From Pratylenchus scribneri (taxonomy: Eukaryota > Nematoda > Chromadorea > Rhabditida > Pratylenchidae): a DNA stretch of 64,000 nt. Where the stretch lies: positions 620,001-684,000 of the forward strand of contig JAQSEB010000033.1 in NCBI GenBank assembly GCA_030063045.1, given 5' to 3'. Below the pieces are notes generated by a model that was given only the letters and a program-made list of their open reading frames with translations, was not told the DNA's origin and searched no databases. The translations under genes and the position numbers were made by a program. Shown in pieces: positions 12,769-24,017 of the stretch. How positions within the stretch are numbered: the first letter of the stretch is position 1; the number at the start of each line of letters is the position of its first letter.

Positions 12769-14535
12769 TCAATTTTGTGTATTGTTATTCAAAATTGTCA
12801 AATTGCCATCATTTTTGATGCCATTACGATGTTCATTTTCATCAATTGTTCCATTCCCAATCAACATTTGTCCATCAACATCCTCATCATTTGTCATATT
12901 CCCACTAATAATTGTGCCATTCAAAATAATCGCAGATTTATCATCCAACAAATTCATTGCCCCATTTTCATTTTCGTCCAGGAATTCCAAATTGCTTCTC
13001 AATTCAGATTGACTTTGGCCATCCTCCACATTTTCAGCTAATTGTTTTATGCCCAACTTTTTCCGAATTTCATTCATTTCCTTCGTATTCGTTTTCAGGC
13101 ACAATGTTAGGTTCTTTTTCGCACAAATTAAACTATCCGTTGAGAGTTGCAAAATTCCCAAATCCAAATGAATTTGAACATTTTTGTCCTCCTGAATTCC
13201 AGGTTGGGCCAACTAAAATTAATTAAATTAAATTAATTAATATTTTTCGAATATTTATTTTACATTCGCCGGATCGAAGCTCAAATCGAATTCCAATATT
13301 TCATATTCCTTCCCACAAGTGCAATAATGGCCAACTTTCAATTTGAATATGTATTCATTTGTTCCTTCATATATTTCATATAATCTTTCATACATTCTCT
13401 TTTTCCATTCAAATTCGAATCAGTCCAAAAATATTCTTTTTCCCCTGGTTTGTCCATTTTGGCCGAGCCAATTATTCCGGCCGACATAAATTTTCCACTC
13501 TTTTCATTGTCCTCATATTCACTGTTAATTTATTTTTAATTTAAATTCAACAATAAAATAACCTCAAAATGGCTTCCATTCTGCAAGTCGCTGTTGGATC
13601 CGTATAGACATTTTTCTGTACCATCGAAATTTTATAGCCCTTTCCCAACAATTCTTGATCCGTTCCAATTTTATTTTTTCCACTGCTAACATTGCATTTT
13701 AATTGGCCACTCATCAAATATAAAACCCAATCTAATGATGAAAAAATAAACCCCATTCATTCATTTCTCGGTTATATTTTCAACCTTTTCTCATTTCCCT
13801 GGCCCTGTCATCATTGTAATCAAATCCCTGATAAAAATATCCTTTGGCACAGTAACGCAATAATTCATATTCGCTTCGTTCCGTGGCCACCTTGTAAAAT
13901 TCATAAAGGCATCTTGGATCGGCCATTGGCTCATTGAATACGCCGGCCCCTTGCATTTGAATTTGGACACTTTTAAATGAAAATATTTTAAAAGGAATAT
14001 GGAATATTTTTAATTTGCATACGTTCCCATATTATCAAGATTATTTCGACAAATTTGGATATCAGGATGAGCGGAATTTATTTGATTATCACAAAATGCC
14101 TCCAATCTAAGTTCCAATGAATTCTCCTTCCCTTTCGAAGATTCACTGGAAATGAATCCATCCAAACGATTGAATGCAATGGAATAATTGCATTGTGGAC
14201 TGCCATCCATTGGGTCAATGTAATATTGAATGGCCAAATTTGGCCAATCTTTGAATTCTTCACCTGAAAATATATTCAATTTAATGGGATTAAACCAATT
14301 AAAATTTACCATAATAAACCGTTTTTTCGCCAAACTTAAAAATTTTTGTTCGATAAAAATTGGCGGGTTTATCGAATCGCAATTTGTTCAGCATTTTCAA
14401 TTCCCATTTATTTTCGGAATAATCAATGGCAATATTACCAAGACCAAATTGATGATTATTAAATTGGCCAAAAATGAATGGGGAAAATGTGGAAAGAAGG
14501 CAAAAAATCAATTGGAATAAAATTAAATTGAGCAT
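12769..14535 (-). CDS. Secreted family copy 2, possibly frameshifted
   Basis: Paralogue of copies 1 and 3. The first exon from 14535 has a signal peptide (MLNLILFQLIFCLLSTFSPF) and KLRFDKPANFYRT. Next come WPNLAIQYYIDPMDGSPQCN, then YELLRYCAKGYFYQGF (about 13850-13900), then LMSGQLKCN and LLGKGYKI (about 13650-13720), then AGIIGSAKMDKPGEKEYFW (about 13430-13490). The final exon (13212-12769) is an acidic, Asn/Asp-rich tail with several N-glycosylation motifs that the other copies lack. Between about 13330 and 13400 the conserved Cys/Tyr block and the following YIFKLKVGHYC block lie in different frames, which suggests a one-base indel or an unusual small intron. It could be a recent pseudogene, a sequencing error or a diverged functional copy. 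Confidence 0.65.
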
Positions 14536-14734
14536 TTGGAAAATGTGCTGCTGAAAATATAAATATTTACAAAAATAATTTATTTAATTTTAGTATTGGA
14601 TTTTTGATAATTTTGATAAATGGAATTTATTGGTGAGATAAATGAAAATTCACTTTTTTATCGTAATTTTTGGGGAAATTTTTGATATGTTGAATATTGG
14701 ATTGTGGTTTGTGGATGATGTCTATGAATATTTT

Positions 14735-14890
14735 AATTCACTTTTTGGCCAAATCGGCGAATTCCTTTTTATCTTTCCAATTTTTACGAAAACGTAGCAA
14801 ATGATCCCCCCTCCACTCCTTGGCCAAATCGGCGAATCCCTTTTTATTTTTTAAATTTCCTAAGAAACGTGGCAAATATTCCCGAAATTT
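14735..14890 (+). repeat. Imperfect tandem duplication of about 73 bp
   Basis: TTGGCCAAATCGGCGAATTC (about 14744) recurs about 75 bp downstream as TTGGCCAAATCGGCGAATCC, each followed by CTTTTTAT and an ACG(T)GGCAAAT-like stretch. It lies in the divergent promoter region between secreted-family copies 2 (-) and 3 (+). A regulatory role is conceivable but unproven. Confidence 0.5.
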
Positions 14891-15000
14891 TGGCGATGAA
14901 AGTTTTTTGGAATTAATTTAATAAATTTATTTTTTGGCTACAAAAGTAATGTGATGGTCTATTTTAGACATCATTCTACCAAATATTCCATCAATTTTTA

Positions 15001-16491
15001 ATGATGAATTTGCCAACAATTCCATTATTTTTTTCAATAATTTTCACCCAAATAATTTTGGCCCAAATTAATGATGTCGAGCGGAATCAACAAAAAGTGG
15101 AATTTCTTTCCAAATTGGACTTCAAATTGTCCAACAATTTTTATTATGCTTGGGTTGATATTGACAAAGGAATTTTCCATGGTAAATAAAATTGATTTAT
15201 AATTAAACTAATTTGAATTGATTAGGCGAATATTTCATTGAAAATGAGGCAAAATCAACTAAACATATGGCCGTTGATCATCCAAATATTGATGTCACAT
15301 TCTATTTGGATAAAATGAACAATATTCGATGTGATTATGCCCTTTGGGGTGAGGTAGAAAAATTTGAAAAGCACGAATGTTCTCACAAAATTTGTGTGAA
15401 AAGACGGAATCTGGAAGAAGGGTTGGATTTTCAATAGAATATTTTCGACCAAAAATATATTTCATCAGTTGGAGAATGGAATTGCCAGTTCTTCCACATT
15501 TATATTTGCCCCCAGCCATAATGAAGTCGAATCCACCGGCCAATATTGCGGATTTGAAAACGGCATTGAATGGATTGAGCGAACATGACATCCTTCGAAC
15601 ATGCAGTGCCGCATATTTCTATCGAGGATTTTCCACCTCCAATGAAAAGTCTCGATTTGGAAGAAGTGGTGAAAATAATAAAAATAAATTACTTAATAAT
15701 AATAAGCAACAAAAATATTAGCTTGGATGCTGTATTTGTTGGAAGGAAAATTGGAATGCAATTTGGAGGGAAAAAGTGAGGAAGAGAATCGAAAATTGTT
15801 GGCAAAAGGATATAAAATCAAATTTTCTCAAATAAATGATGCATGGACTCCAGATCCAGTTAATTGCGGAATGCATGCGACAATGAGGTTTTTTAATAAA
15901 ATATTTTGGCATCTAATTCGGGCAAAAAAGCCAATTTTCTGATAAAAACAATGAAGAAGGCAATTTCCTGGTTGGTGGAATAATCGGTTCGGCACAATTG
16001 GATAAATATGACAAAAAAGTATATGAAAAAAAGAATGAGACAAATGAAGAAAAATCTTTCTGGGCTTGGCGAAAAGTTAACAACAAATTGGAACCCTATC
16101 CAGAGGGATGTGCATTAAAATATTTATCTTCGTTGACAACAGGCAGAAGCGAATTTCTTCTCAAAATTGAAGTGGAACATTGGTGCCACAAAGATGAAAA
16201 GTACATGTCCACACATCAACCAACGATATTTTGGTTATTTCAAGTCAAACAAGAAAAAGTACAATTTTGGCATTAATTTAAAATAATATCCCTCTATTAA
16301 AGTATGGAATATTTGATTGGAAAGATCGACTGAATGATGAAAATGCTCATGCAATTTTGAACTTGGCAAATGGATCTATGATAATGCCGAATGGATTTGT
16401 TTTGGAAGGAAAAACTAGTTGGAAAGAAATTGAGACCAGCAGCAAAAAGAAGGTGAAGAAGAATGCGCCGAAAATGAAGGAGGAATTTTAA
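15001..16491 (+). CDS. Secreted family copy 3
   Basis: Divergently oriented paralogue. The start at 15001 gives a signal peptide (MMNLPTIPLFFSIIFTQI) and KLDFKLSNNFYYAW. A 44-nt intron follows, then HPNIDVTFYLDKMNNIRC. The 15480-15650 exon has HDILRTCSAAYFYRGF. The next exon (about 15725-15885) has LLEGKLECN, LLAKGYKI and DPVNCGMHATMR. Exon about 15930-16240 has GIIGSAQLDKYD, FWAWRK and LLKIEVEHWC. The last exon has GIFDWK, LANGSMIMPNGF and a Lys-rich end with TAA at 16489-16491. Conserved cysteines and signal peptide argue for a folded secreted protein. The exact join near 15350-15450 is uncertain. No known domain was recognised. Confidence 0.75.
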
Positions 16492-17073
16492 TTTTAATCA
16501 AATTCCAATTTTTATACAATTATTTTATTTTATTCGATGAAATTTTTGTGCATTTTACATTATATTATACAAACAAATAAATTTAATTGATTAATGTTAA
16601 ATTCAAAAATATATGAAAAATGGCCATTTTCTTCGATTGCGCACAAATTTGTGACGCTAAAAACGGAGATTTTATCGCAGAATGCAGAAAAAAAAAGATT
16701 ATCGTTTAAATTGAAATTGACATTAGAAATGAATTTGATTGATGAAATACAAGGAAATATATTCATGTAAAAGTAAGTAGAACTAAAAATAGGCAAATTT
16801 GCTATTTCGTTCACAATTCACAGAGTCAAAATTAAAATTATATTCCATCTATTTGGCTGTTACCTATTTTATTTTTATCATAAAATTGAATTAATTTTAA
16901 AAATGAAGCCATCATCTGCCACTGCTGATTGTGAATTTGATCAAAGTATTTTATTTATCTTTACAAAAACATAATCAAATATAATTTCAATTAAATAAGT
17001 TGGTTCCATTTCTTCATTAAATTCTTTCGTTTCTGCCAATTCCAATTTGCCGGCTACAAAGATTCAAATTAAA
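16492..17073. other. Intergenic, no gene seen
   Basis: AT-rich spacer between the third secreted-family gene and ORAI. No supported exon or repeat was seen. It presumably contains the ORAI promoter. Confidence 0.6.
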
Positions 17074-19048
17074 ATGAATAGTGAGGCATCCAAAAATGCA
17101 CAAAAATTGCCAATTTCCAATCATTTTCTCGTTGATTTTCCCAGCGGCCAACAATCTCGCCTTTCTACCAATTCCTCAATTTCATTGGGGGCAAGTCACA
17201 CAAATCAACAAAAACATTGCCGTCAAAATTATCATAATTATTTTGGCCAATTTCCGCCAAATTCCAATCAAAATAATATTCATCATCAAACACCATTTTT
17301 GACCGTTCCCTCATTTTTGGTTTCTCCTCCAACCCCGAGAAATTCATCAATATCCGCATCCGCAATTTCCATTGAACAACAACAACAAATAATTCAACAA
17401 CAACAATTTTATAAAAAGTGAAATTTATTTAAAATATTTTAATTAATTCAATTGAATAAAGTCACAAAAAAATAAGAATTTAAACTTTCCGGATCAACCG
17501 GAAAAAAATCAGAATTAAAACTTTCCGGAACAACCGGAATACAAAATCAAAATTAAAACTTTCCGGAACAACCGGAATACAAAATCAGAATTAAAACTTT
17601 CCGGAACAACCGGAAAACAAAATCAGAATTAAAACTTTCCGGATCAACCGGAAAACAAAATCAGAATTAAAACTTTCCGGAACAACCGGAATACAAAATC
17701 AGAATTAAAACTTTCCGGAACAACCGGAAAACAAAATCAGAATTAAAACTTTCCGGATCAACCGGAAAACAAAATCAGAATTAAAACTTTCCGGAACAAC
17801 CAGAATACAAAATCAGAATTAAAACTTTCCGGAACAACCGGAAAACAAAATCAGAATTAAAACTTTCCGGATCAACCGGAAAACAAAATCAGAATTATTC
17901 CGGAACAACCAGAGTACAAAATCAGAATTAAAACTTTAAAACTTTCCGGATCAACCGGAAAAAAAATCAGAATTAAAACTTTCCGGAACAACCGGAAAAC
18001 AAAATCAGAATTAAAACTTTAAAACTTTCCGGATCAACCGGAAAAAAAATCAGAATTAAAACTTTCCGGATCAACCGGAAAACAAAATCAGAATTAATTC
18101 CGGAACAACCGGAAAACAAAATCAGAATTAAAACTTTCACAGAATTAAAATTTTCCGGAACAACCGGAAAACAGAATCAGAATTAATTAACTGCCAATTC
18201 ATGATGGAATTATTAATTTTTAAAATTGAAAATAATGACGAAAATAATATAATTCGATTTTATATTGATCAACCCACCATAATTTATTCACAGGCATTGT
18301 GGCGGCGAATTGTCTGCCACTGAACAATACAAATATGCCCTCAGCCGTGCCCAATTGAAGGCTTCATCCCGCACATCGGCACTCCTTTCCGGATTTGCTA
18401 TGGTTTTTCCTTCCAATTTAATTCCCTTCCTCATTACCATTATTTAGATTGCCCTTGTTGAATTGATCTACCAAAAGACCACTCCACATTTTTTGCTAAT
18501 CATTTTGGCCGTTGTCACAACTCTGTTAGTTTCCGTCCATTTGCTCACTTTGCTCATGTCAACTTGCCTTTTGCCCTATATTGAAGCAAATGGATGCACA
18601 AAGGATTCGCCCCATATCAAATTGAAGTTAATTGACCAAGATTTGGGTGAAATTATTGTAAAATAATTTAATTAAAGATGCTATGTGGAATTATCCTGGC
18701 TCTTCTCCACTTGCATTGGACTAATCCTTTTCTTAGTCGAAATTTGCATAATATTCTTTGTTAAATTCGAGGCCATTGGATTCTATTATGCGGCATGGAT
18801 TACAACCGGCATTCTTAGTATATTCAATTTAATTTAAAAGGGAATAATTTTCTTTTTTTATTCTCACAGTTCCTGTTTTAGCCCTTTTCCTTGTGATTTC
18901 CTATCAAATTCGCCGCAAAGTTTTGGCCCATTTCATGGAAAGAATGGGCGATAAATTTTGTGATTTGCAAATTCATCAACAATCAATGATTGCCCGTCAA
19001 CAAATGTCAGTGGCCGGAATGAATCGAAAAGGAATTTGGTCGAATTAA
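17074..19048 (+). CDS. orai-1: ORAI store-operated calcium channel subunit
   Basis: Plasma-membrane pore subunit of the CRAC channel, gated by STIM after ER calcium loss. Exon 1 (ATG 17074) is a Ser/Asn/Gln-rich cytoplasmic N-terminus. Exon 2 (18294-18402) carries the hallmark KASSRTSALLSGFAM, with the basic gate residues and the Gly of the pore helix. Exon 3 starts IALVEL, whose Glu corresponds to the selectivity-filter E106 of human ORAI1; human V102 is Ile here. TM2 (VSVHLLTLLMSTCLLP), TM3 with Glu in LFLVEICII and TM4 (IPVLALFLVISY) follow, then a C-terminal tail ending at TAA 19046-19048. Intron 1 (about 17420-18293) is expanded by a 38-bp minisatellite; the other introns are short. All core residues are present, so the gene looks functional. 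Confidence 0.93.
17470..18185 (+). repeat. 38-bp minisatellite in ORAI intron 1
   Basis: About 18 copies of a unit AACTTTCCGGAACAACCGGA + AAACAAAATCAGAATTAA. Each unit has a 7-bp inverted repeat TTTCCGG/CCGGAAA around a 5-nt loop (AACAA or ATCAA). Some copies are shortened or carry a doubled AAAACTTT. The same unit forms the array at 54885-55650. It occupies nearly all of the first ORAI intron. Confidence 0.97.
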
Positions 19049-19249
19049 TTCAATTGTCACTTTACATATTAAATATTAAATTAATTTTGAAATTATTTCG
19101 AATGAAATTTATTCATGGATCAATTTACGGTCATCATTTTGCACAAATTTAATTTTAAACCCGTAATATTCGGGAATATTAATTTTTTTTGGGAAAACAA
19201 TTTCGTAAGCTCTTTTTAAATAAATATTTTTAATTTATTTCATTTTGAC

Positions 19250-21364
19250 CTATCCCCTTTCTTCATCATTTGTTGTTCCCGAAATTGTCGACTGGGGACC
19301 TTCAATCTGTACTTTTGGGTTTGGATTTAATCTGGGACTACTTTGTTCAATTTGTTCTTCAGCAACTGGACACTGAAATTATTAATTTAAATTATTTTAA
19401 TTAATTTAAAATTAAATTATACTTCTTCTTCATTCACAATAAATCCCTGTTGGCTTTGGGAAAATCTTCGCTGCTGGGAATGGGCATCGTCTGCTGCCGT
19501 CGAAATTGTATGGCCACTTCCATTTAAACGTACCTTCATTTAGTAAATATGAATAATTTTGCGATATTTATTAATTAGTACTTGTTCCAATCGAAGTGTT
19601 GATTCATTCAAATTGCCAATATCCAATATATTATTATTATAAAAATGGATTGCCCTTCCATTTGTGCTCAAATCGGCAAAATCCACGGATTTTGCATCGG
19701 CACAAAAGTTGGAATGCCCAATTCGGCAACTCCTTCCTCCTCCCAGTGAACAATGCCGAAATTTATCGAAAAACCTTAAAAATGGATGGAAATGAATGAG
19801 AAAATAGGGGGATGAACCATGTTTGGGAGGGTCGAAATAGCCAAGTGGCCAACAAACTGACAATCAACATTTCCAAACAAAGGAGGAAGGAAATACAAAC
19901 TTAAATTGAATTTTGTATGAATTGAAATTATTAATTAATTAACATTGTGCTTGGGCGGATGCTGGCAAAATTGTTTCTGTGTTGAAAATGTGAAACCGAG
20001 GAAAGGCCAAAAATTCAATAACAAATTTTTGAACGGACCAAGCCAATTGGGAAAAATCGACGAGACGAAAAAGGAGAAGAAATCTGAAAGAAAACTATAA
20101 TTATTTAATTGGAAATTGGAATTGCCGATATTCGCTGAGCAATGAAGAGCCGGCGGGAATAATCATATAGGAACCGTAGGAACCAATGAAAAGGGAAATT
20201 ATGCCAATCAAATTGGAGATTTGGAAAAATAAACTGGCACGAGAATTTATTTCCTAAAATGGGAATTTAAATATAATTGAAAATAAAGGAGGAAATTGGC
20301 ACCATAAAAACAATTATGTTGACAATTTCGAGAAAAATTCGGACAATTGGCGATTGGAAAACGAGCCATTCTATGCGACGAAATGTTGACCTTTTTTCGG
20401 GATTGAATGAATAAATTGTTAAAATAATTTGAAATTTTACTGGCTGGCTTCTAATTTGGAAAAGCAACAAAAACAGCAACCAATTGGGCAAACTTGCAAT
20501 GATATTTTCACACCCCTGGCCATTAATTTATCGCACATTGCCTGCCTTGAACCATTCAACTTTAATTTAAAAATTTATGTTTATATTATTTTGCTTTTGG
20601 TTGTCAATTTTTTTGTCAATAATTTAAATTCTTTTTGTCAGCAAAAAATTTATGTAGAACTCATTGAAACGCGTCGATTCTTATAAGTTTGTCTGATTTG
20701 GCTGAAACAAATAGAGTTTTAAACCAAAAACTTAAAATGGTTTAAATGGTTTAATCCATTCAATTTAGGACAAAATCATACAAACTATATTTGAATCGAC
20801 GTGTCTCAATGAGCTTATAAATATGCTATAGATTTTGCCGGCAAAAGAATTTAAATTTGTCAACAAAAAATATTTTTTTCATTGGTTTTCCCCAATTTTC
20901 ACTGTTGTCATCAGGCAAACGAGCACAAAAATGCAAATCATAAAATAGACAAGGGCAATGGCATAAAGGAATATTGCGGCACGGGGAATGATCAAACCGA
21001 CAAGGCCACAAAGGGAAACAACCTTTTTGTTTTATTATTAAATAATTAAATTAATATTTGGAATTTACCGGTCCCATGAATACGAGCCAATATAAATCCG
21101 TCCTAATTTGCTCATTGCTGATGAATTTGAGCACAAATGCCCAATGAAAAATGCCGAATAAAAGGACAATTGCGGTCATAATGGCAGCAACACAAATTGA
21201 GACAAGGAAACCGGATTCAATTTCTGCAAAAAGGGAATTTGGGGGGACATTAAAATGTGTTGGATACTTTGAAAAAATTGATCCATCCGGGGGATTTCCT
21301 CCTGCGTCCCATTACAATCCTTGTCATCCACACCGGTGCACAGTAATTGCCGCACAAATTCCAT
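19250..21364 (-). CDS. Organic solute transporter alpha (OST-alpha/TMEM184 family)
   Basis: Seven-helix membrane protein of the OST-alpha family; in vertebrates it moves bile acids and steroids with OST-beta. The first exon from 21364 gives an acidic N-terminus, and a 44-nt intron leads to FLVSICVAAIMTAIVLLFGI. DLYWLVFMGP and VSLCGLVGLIIPRAAIFLYA (about 20940-21090) match the family core. The next exon ends in a Cys cluster, CPIGCCFCCF (about 20465-20500), typical of OST-alpha. Later exons give RRIEWLVFQSPIVRIFLEIV, a TM exon with LIGIISLFIGSYGSYMIIPA, QLAWSVQKFVIEFL and FLLCLEMLIVSLLATW. The cytoplasmic tail ends at 19250. One intron (about 20585-20870) holds a family A foldback. The matching beta subunit is not in the window. 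Confidence 0.85.
20625..20860. repeat. Foldback family A copy in OST-alpha intron
   Basis: GAACTCATTGAAACGCGTCG (about 20656-20675) pairs with CGACGTGTCTCAATGAGCTT (about 20797-20816). Outer arms TTTTTGTCAGCAAAAAATTT and TTTTGCCGGCAAAAG extend it. The middle has GAGTTTTAAACCAAAAACTT and GGTTTAAATGGTTTAAT, shared with other family A copies. Confidence 0.75.
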
Positions 21365-24017
21365 TTGGTATTTTATACAATTATTTTCCCTTTTTACCCT
21401 TGAAATTTGTGTGAATGAATATACTAAATATCATTCTCGATGAAAATATTTTTTCCAGAATTATTTAAAAGAGGGGAAAACAGGTTTTGGATGGATGAGG
21501 AGAATAAACACTTGACAAAAATGAACAAAATAGAGGAGGCATTGCCTTGGAAGAAATCAATCGATGGTATAAAAAATTGGCCACATTTACACGTAAATAA
21601 TTGGGGGAAGGGGAAAACAAGCATCCCCATTTACCACTATTTTTGGTATTGATGGACTATACCCCTCTGGCTCTGGGAATTGGACGAAAATGGGCATTAA
21701 AAAAATTAATAAAATATTGACAAAATAGAAACATAAAATTGACAATTTTGTCACGAATGGTGTCGAGGATTAATTTTTGGAATCAGCGGGAACGGCGAAG
21801 AAATGGCCATAGATCATTGTGGAATGGAAATAGGAATAATGGAGTTTGTGAGGACTGAATAATGGCCATAAATGGAAAGAATAAATGCATAGCATTATTT
21901 AAAAGGTGCGGCCTATATATTGGGGATTGGGATGTTAAATTAATAAGGAATATTCGGAACATAAATGTGTAATAAGCCTTTTGAATTGAATGGGAATTCT
22001 AATAATTTTCTCTGATGGAGGAGAGAGGAGACTGCCCATTTTTGTACGGCTCCCATCCATTTTTGGGAATTGGCCCTTTCGCCGATAATCGTATTATAAT
22101 CCCCCCACCCACCCACCAACCCCAATTTTGTTTGTATTTGTACAATATTTTTGGTCCAGAATATATTCTTTTGGCAAACAAAGTCAACAAAATGGGCGTA
22201 AATTTATTCGGGAAAATGGATGGAGGAGAAGGATGGAAAAGGAAATGAGGGGACAATAAAGGATATTTAAAAATGAATTTTAATTTATTATTATTAATTG
22301 TGTGTAGTTTGGTTGGCCATTTATGGCCTGATAAGAAGGAAAGGATCATTAATTTATTGAATCAATGAATGGAAGAAGGGCCATTGAGTATATTGACCTC
22401 ATATCATTTTTATTTATGTATTTTTGGAATTGTATAATTTTAATTCGATACTAAAATTTATGTATTATTAAAAAATAAAATATATAGATTGGGAAAATTC
22501 ATTTAAATGACAAAAAATGAATGAACAAAGTTCTTTTATTCCTTTGAAAATTGGTAAAAGCCAAAGGCCAGACTCTAATTTTGGGGAAGGTTCTAAGATT
22601 ATGAATTAAGAATGCAAGAATAAATGAATGAATAATCATAAAGAAAAATAAAATTTTAATCAAATAAATGATAAAAATATTCGGGACATTCCAGACAGAA
22701 TCACTTGAAAATTTAATAATATTGAATTTACAAAAAAAATATGAATTATTCGTGTTCATTTTAAAAAGCCCTAGGACCAATATAATTTTATTGTATCTGC
22801 GCATTTTTGCCAATTTTCTGATTCATTTGTGACGCAATTCTTACTTTTAAAAGTCTGTCTGATTTTCTTAAGTAAATATTTGAGGAAATCATTGAATTTG
22901 CTTAAAGGGAACAATTTTTAGAATAGGAAGTTAAAAAATATATATAATATTATTGTAGAATGTAGATTAAAGATTAAATTTAATATTAATTCAAATCATC
23001 ATTTATTTTAAATTTTTTATGCAAAAATTCAAAAATTTCATTCTGAATTTTTTGTTTTTGATAACCCTTTTAATTTTTTGTTTAACAAAAAAATAATTAT
23101 TTTTCTCAAATAAGCAGAATATTATTAGGTAATATTATTTCAAAAGGAAGAAAGTTCATAATTATTATTCACTCACAATTCACTGAACAAAAATAAAAGA
23201 CAAAAATAAGCAATAATTAAGAAGTGAATATGACATCAATAATGAAATGAATGGGTTGGCATTGGCATTATTAATTGTATGTCGGTAGATAGGGGAATGG
23301 ATGGAAATGCCAAAAGGATAATCAAAAATGGCTGCTGTCAAACCTGCTGCCCATTTTCCGCCTTAATCCAGTTGGTCTTATAAGAAAATCTATAGCATTT
23401 TTGGACACTAATGTGGCCTCGCCTTTTTTGTTGCCAAGGCAACTCTGTCTCCCAAATACCAGATGGACCCAATTTACATTTTTTGTAGTAATTCTTGACA
23501 AAATACTAAATTCCAGCTGCGTTGAATGATTTTTGCAAGTTCTGAGAATATAAAAAAAAAAAAGTTTTTTATTAATTGCATTTTATCATTTGGAATGGAC
23601 TCATTTTAAAATGATTTTTAAACAATTCTCGTAAAACATAAGTATTTTTTTGTCTAATTAAATTCATTGGAAAATGACATTATTCATACAATATTTTGTA
23701 CTTGTCGGTTATCCATCCGGGTGCAGATTTTTTCCCTTCAAAATGACCTAAAATTTCCCCCAAAATTAGTCAACTCTAAAATCACCTAAATTCATGTTTT
23801 TTCATCGTTTTACATTCAAATATGATAACTAACAAATAAGAAATATTTTAGTCAGTTGAATGGCAAATTAAAATTTATTTGAATAATTTGGAATTCGAAT
23901 TTATTTAAATTTAAAATATAAAAGGTGAGATTAATTTGCGGGAAATTTAAACCGGGGATATTCGGTTGAAGTGAATAAAATTGTCCATTATTTCATCATT
24001 CCATTAATTAATAATAA
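21365..24017. other. Long intergenic region, no gene seen
   Basis: Several open frames exist (for example 21440-21652 + and 22499-22813 -) but none shows domains, a signal peptide with following exons, or coding-like splice structure. About 23697-23860 begins GTACTTGTCGGTTATC and continues with GATTTTTTCCC, matching family C ends at 60010 and 29594, so it is probably a family C remnant. C-rich runs occur near 22100. Confidence 0.55.

Noticed and set aside
22499..22813. Minus-strand open frame of about 104 codons
   Set aside because: AT-driven low-complexity frame with no domain, splice partner or signal-anchor context.
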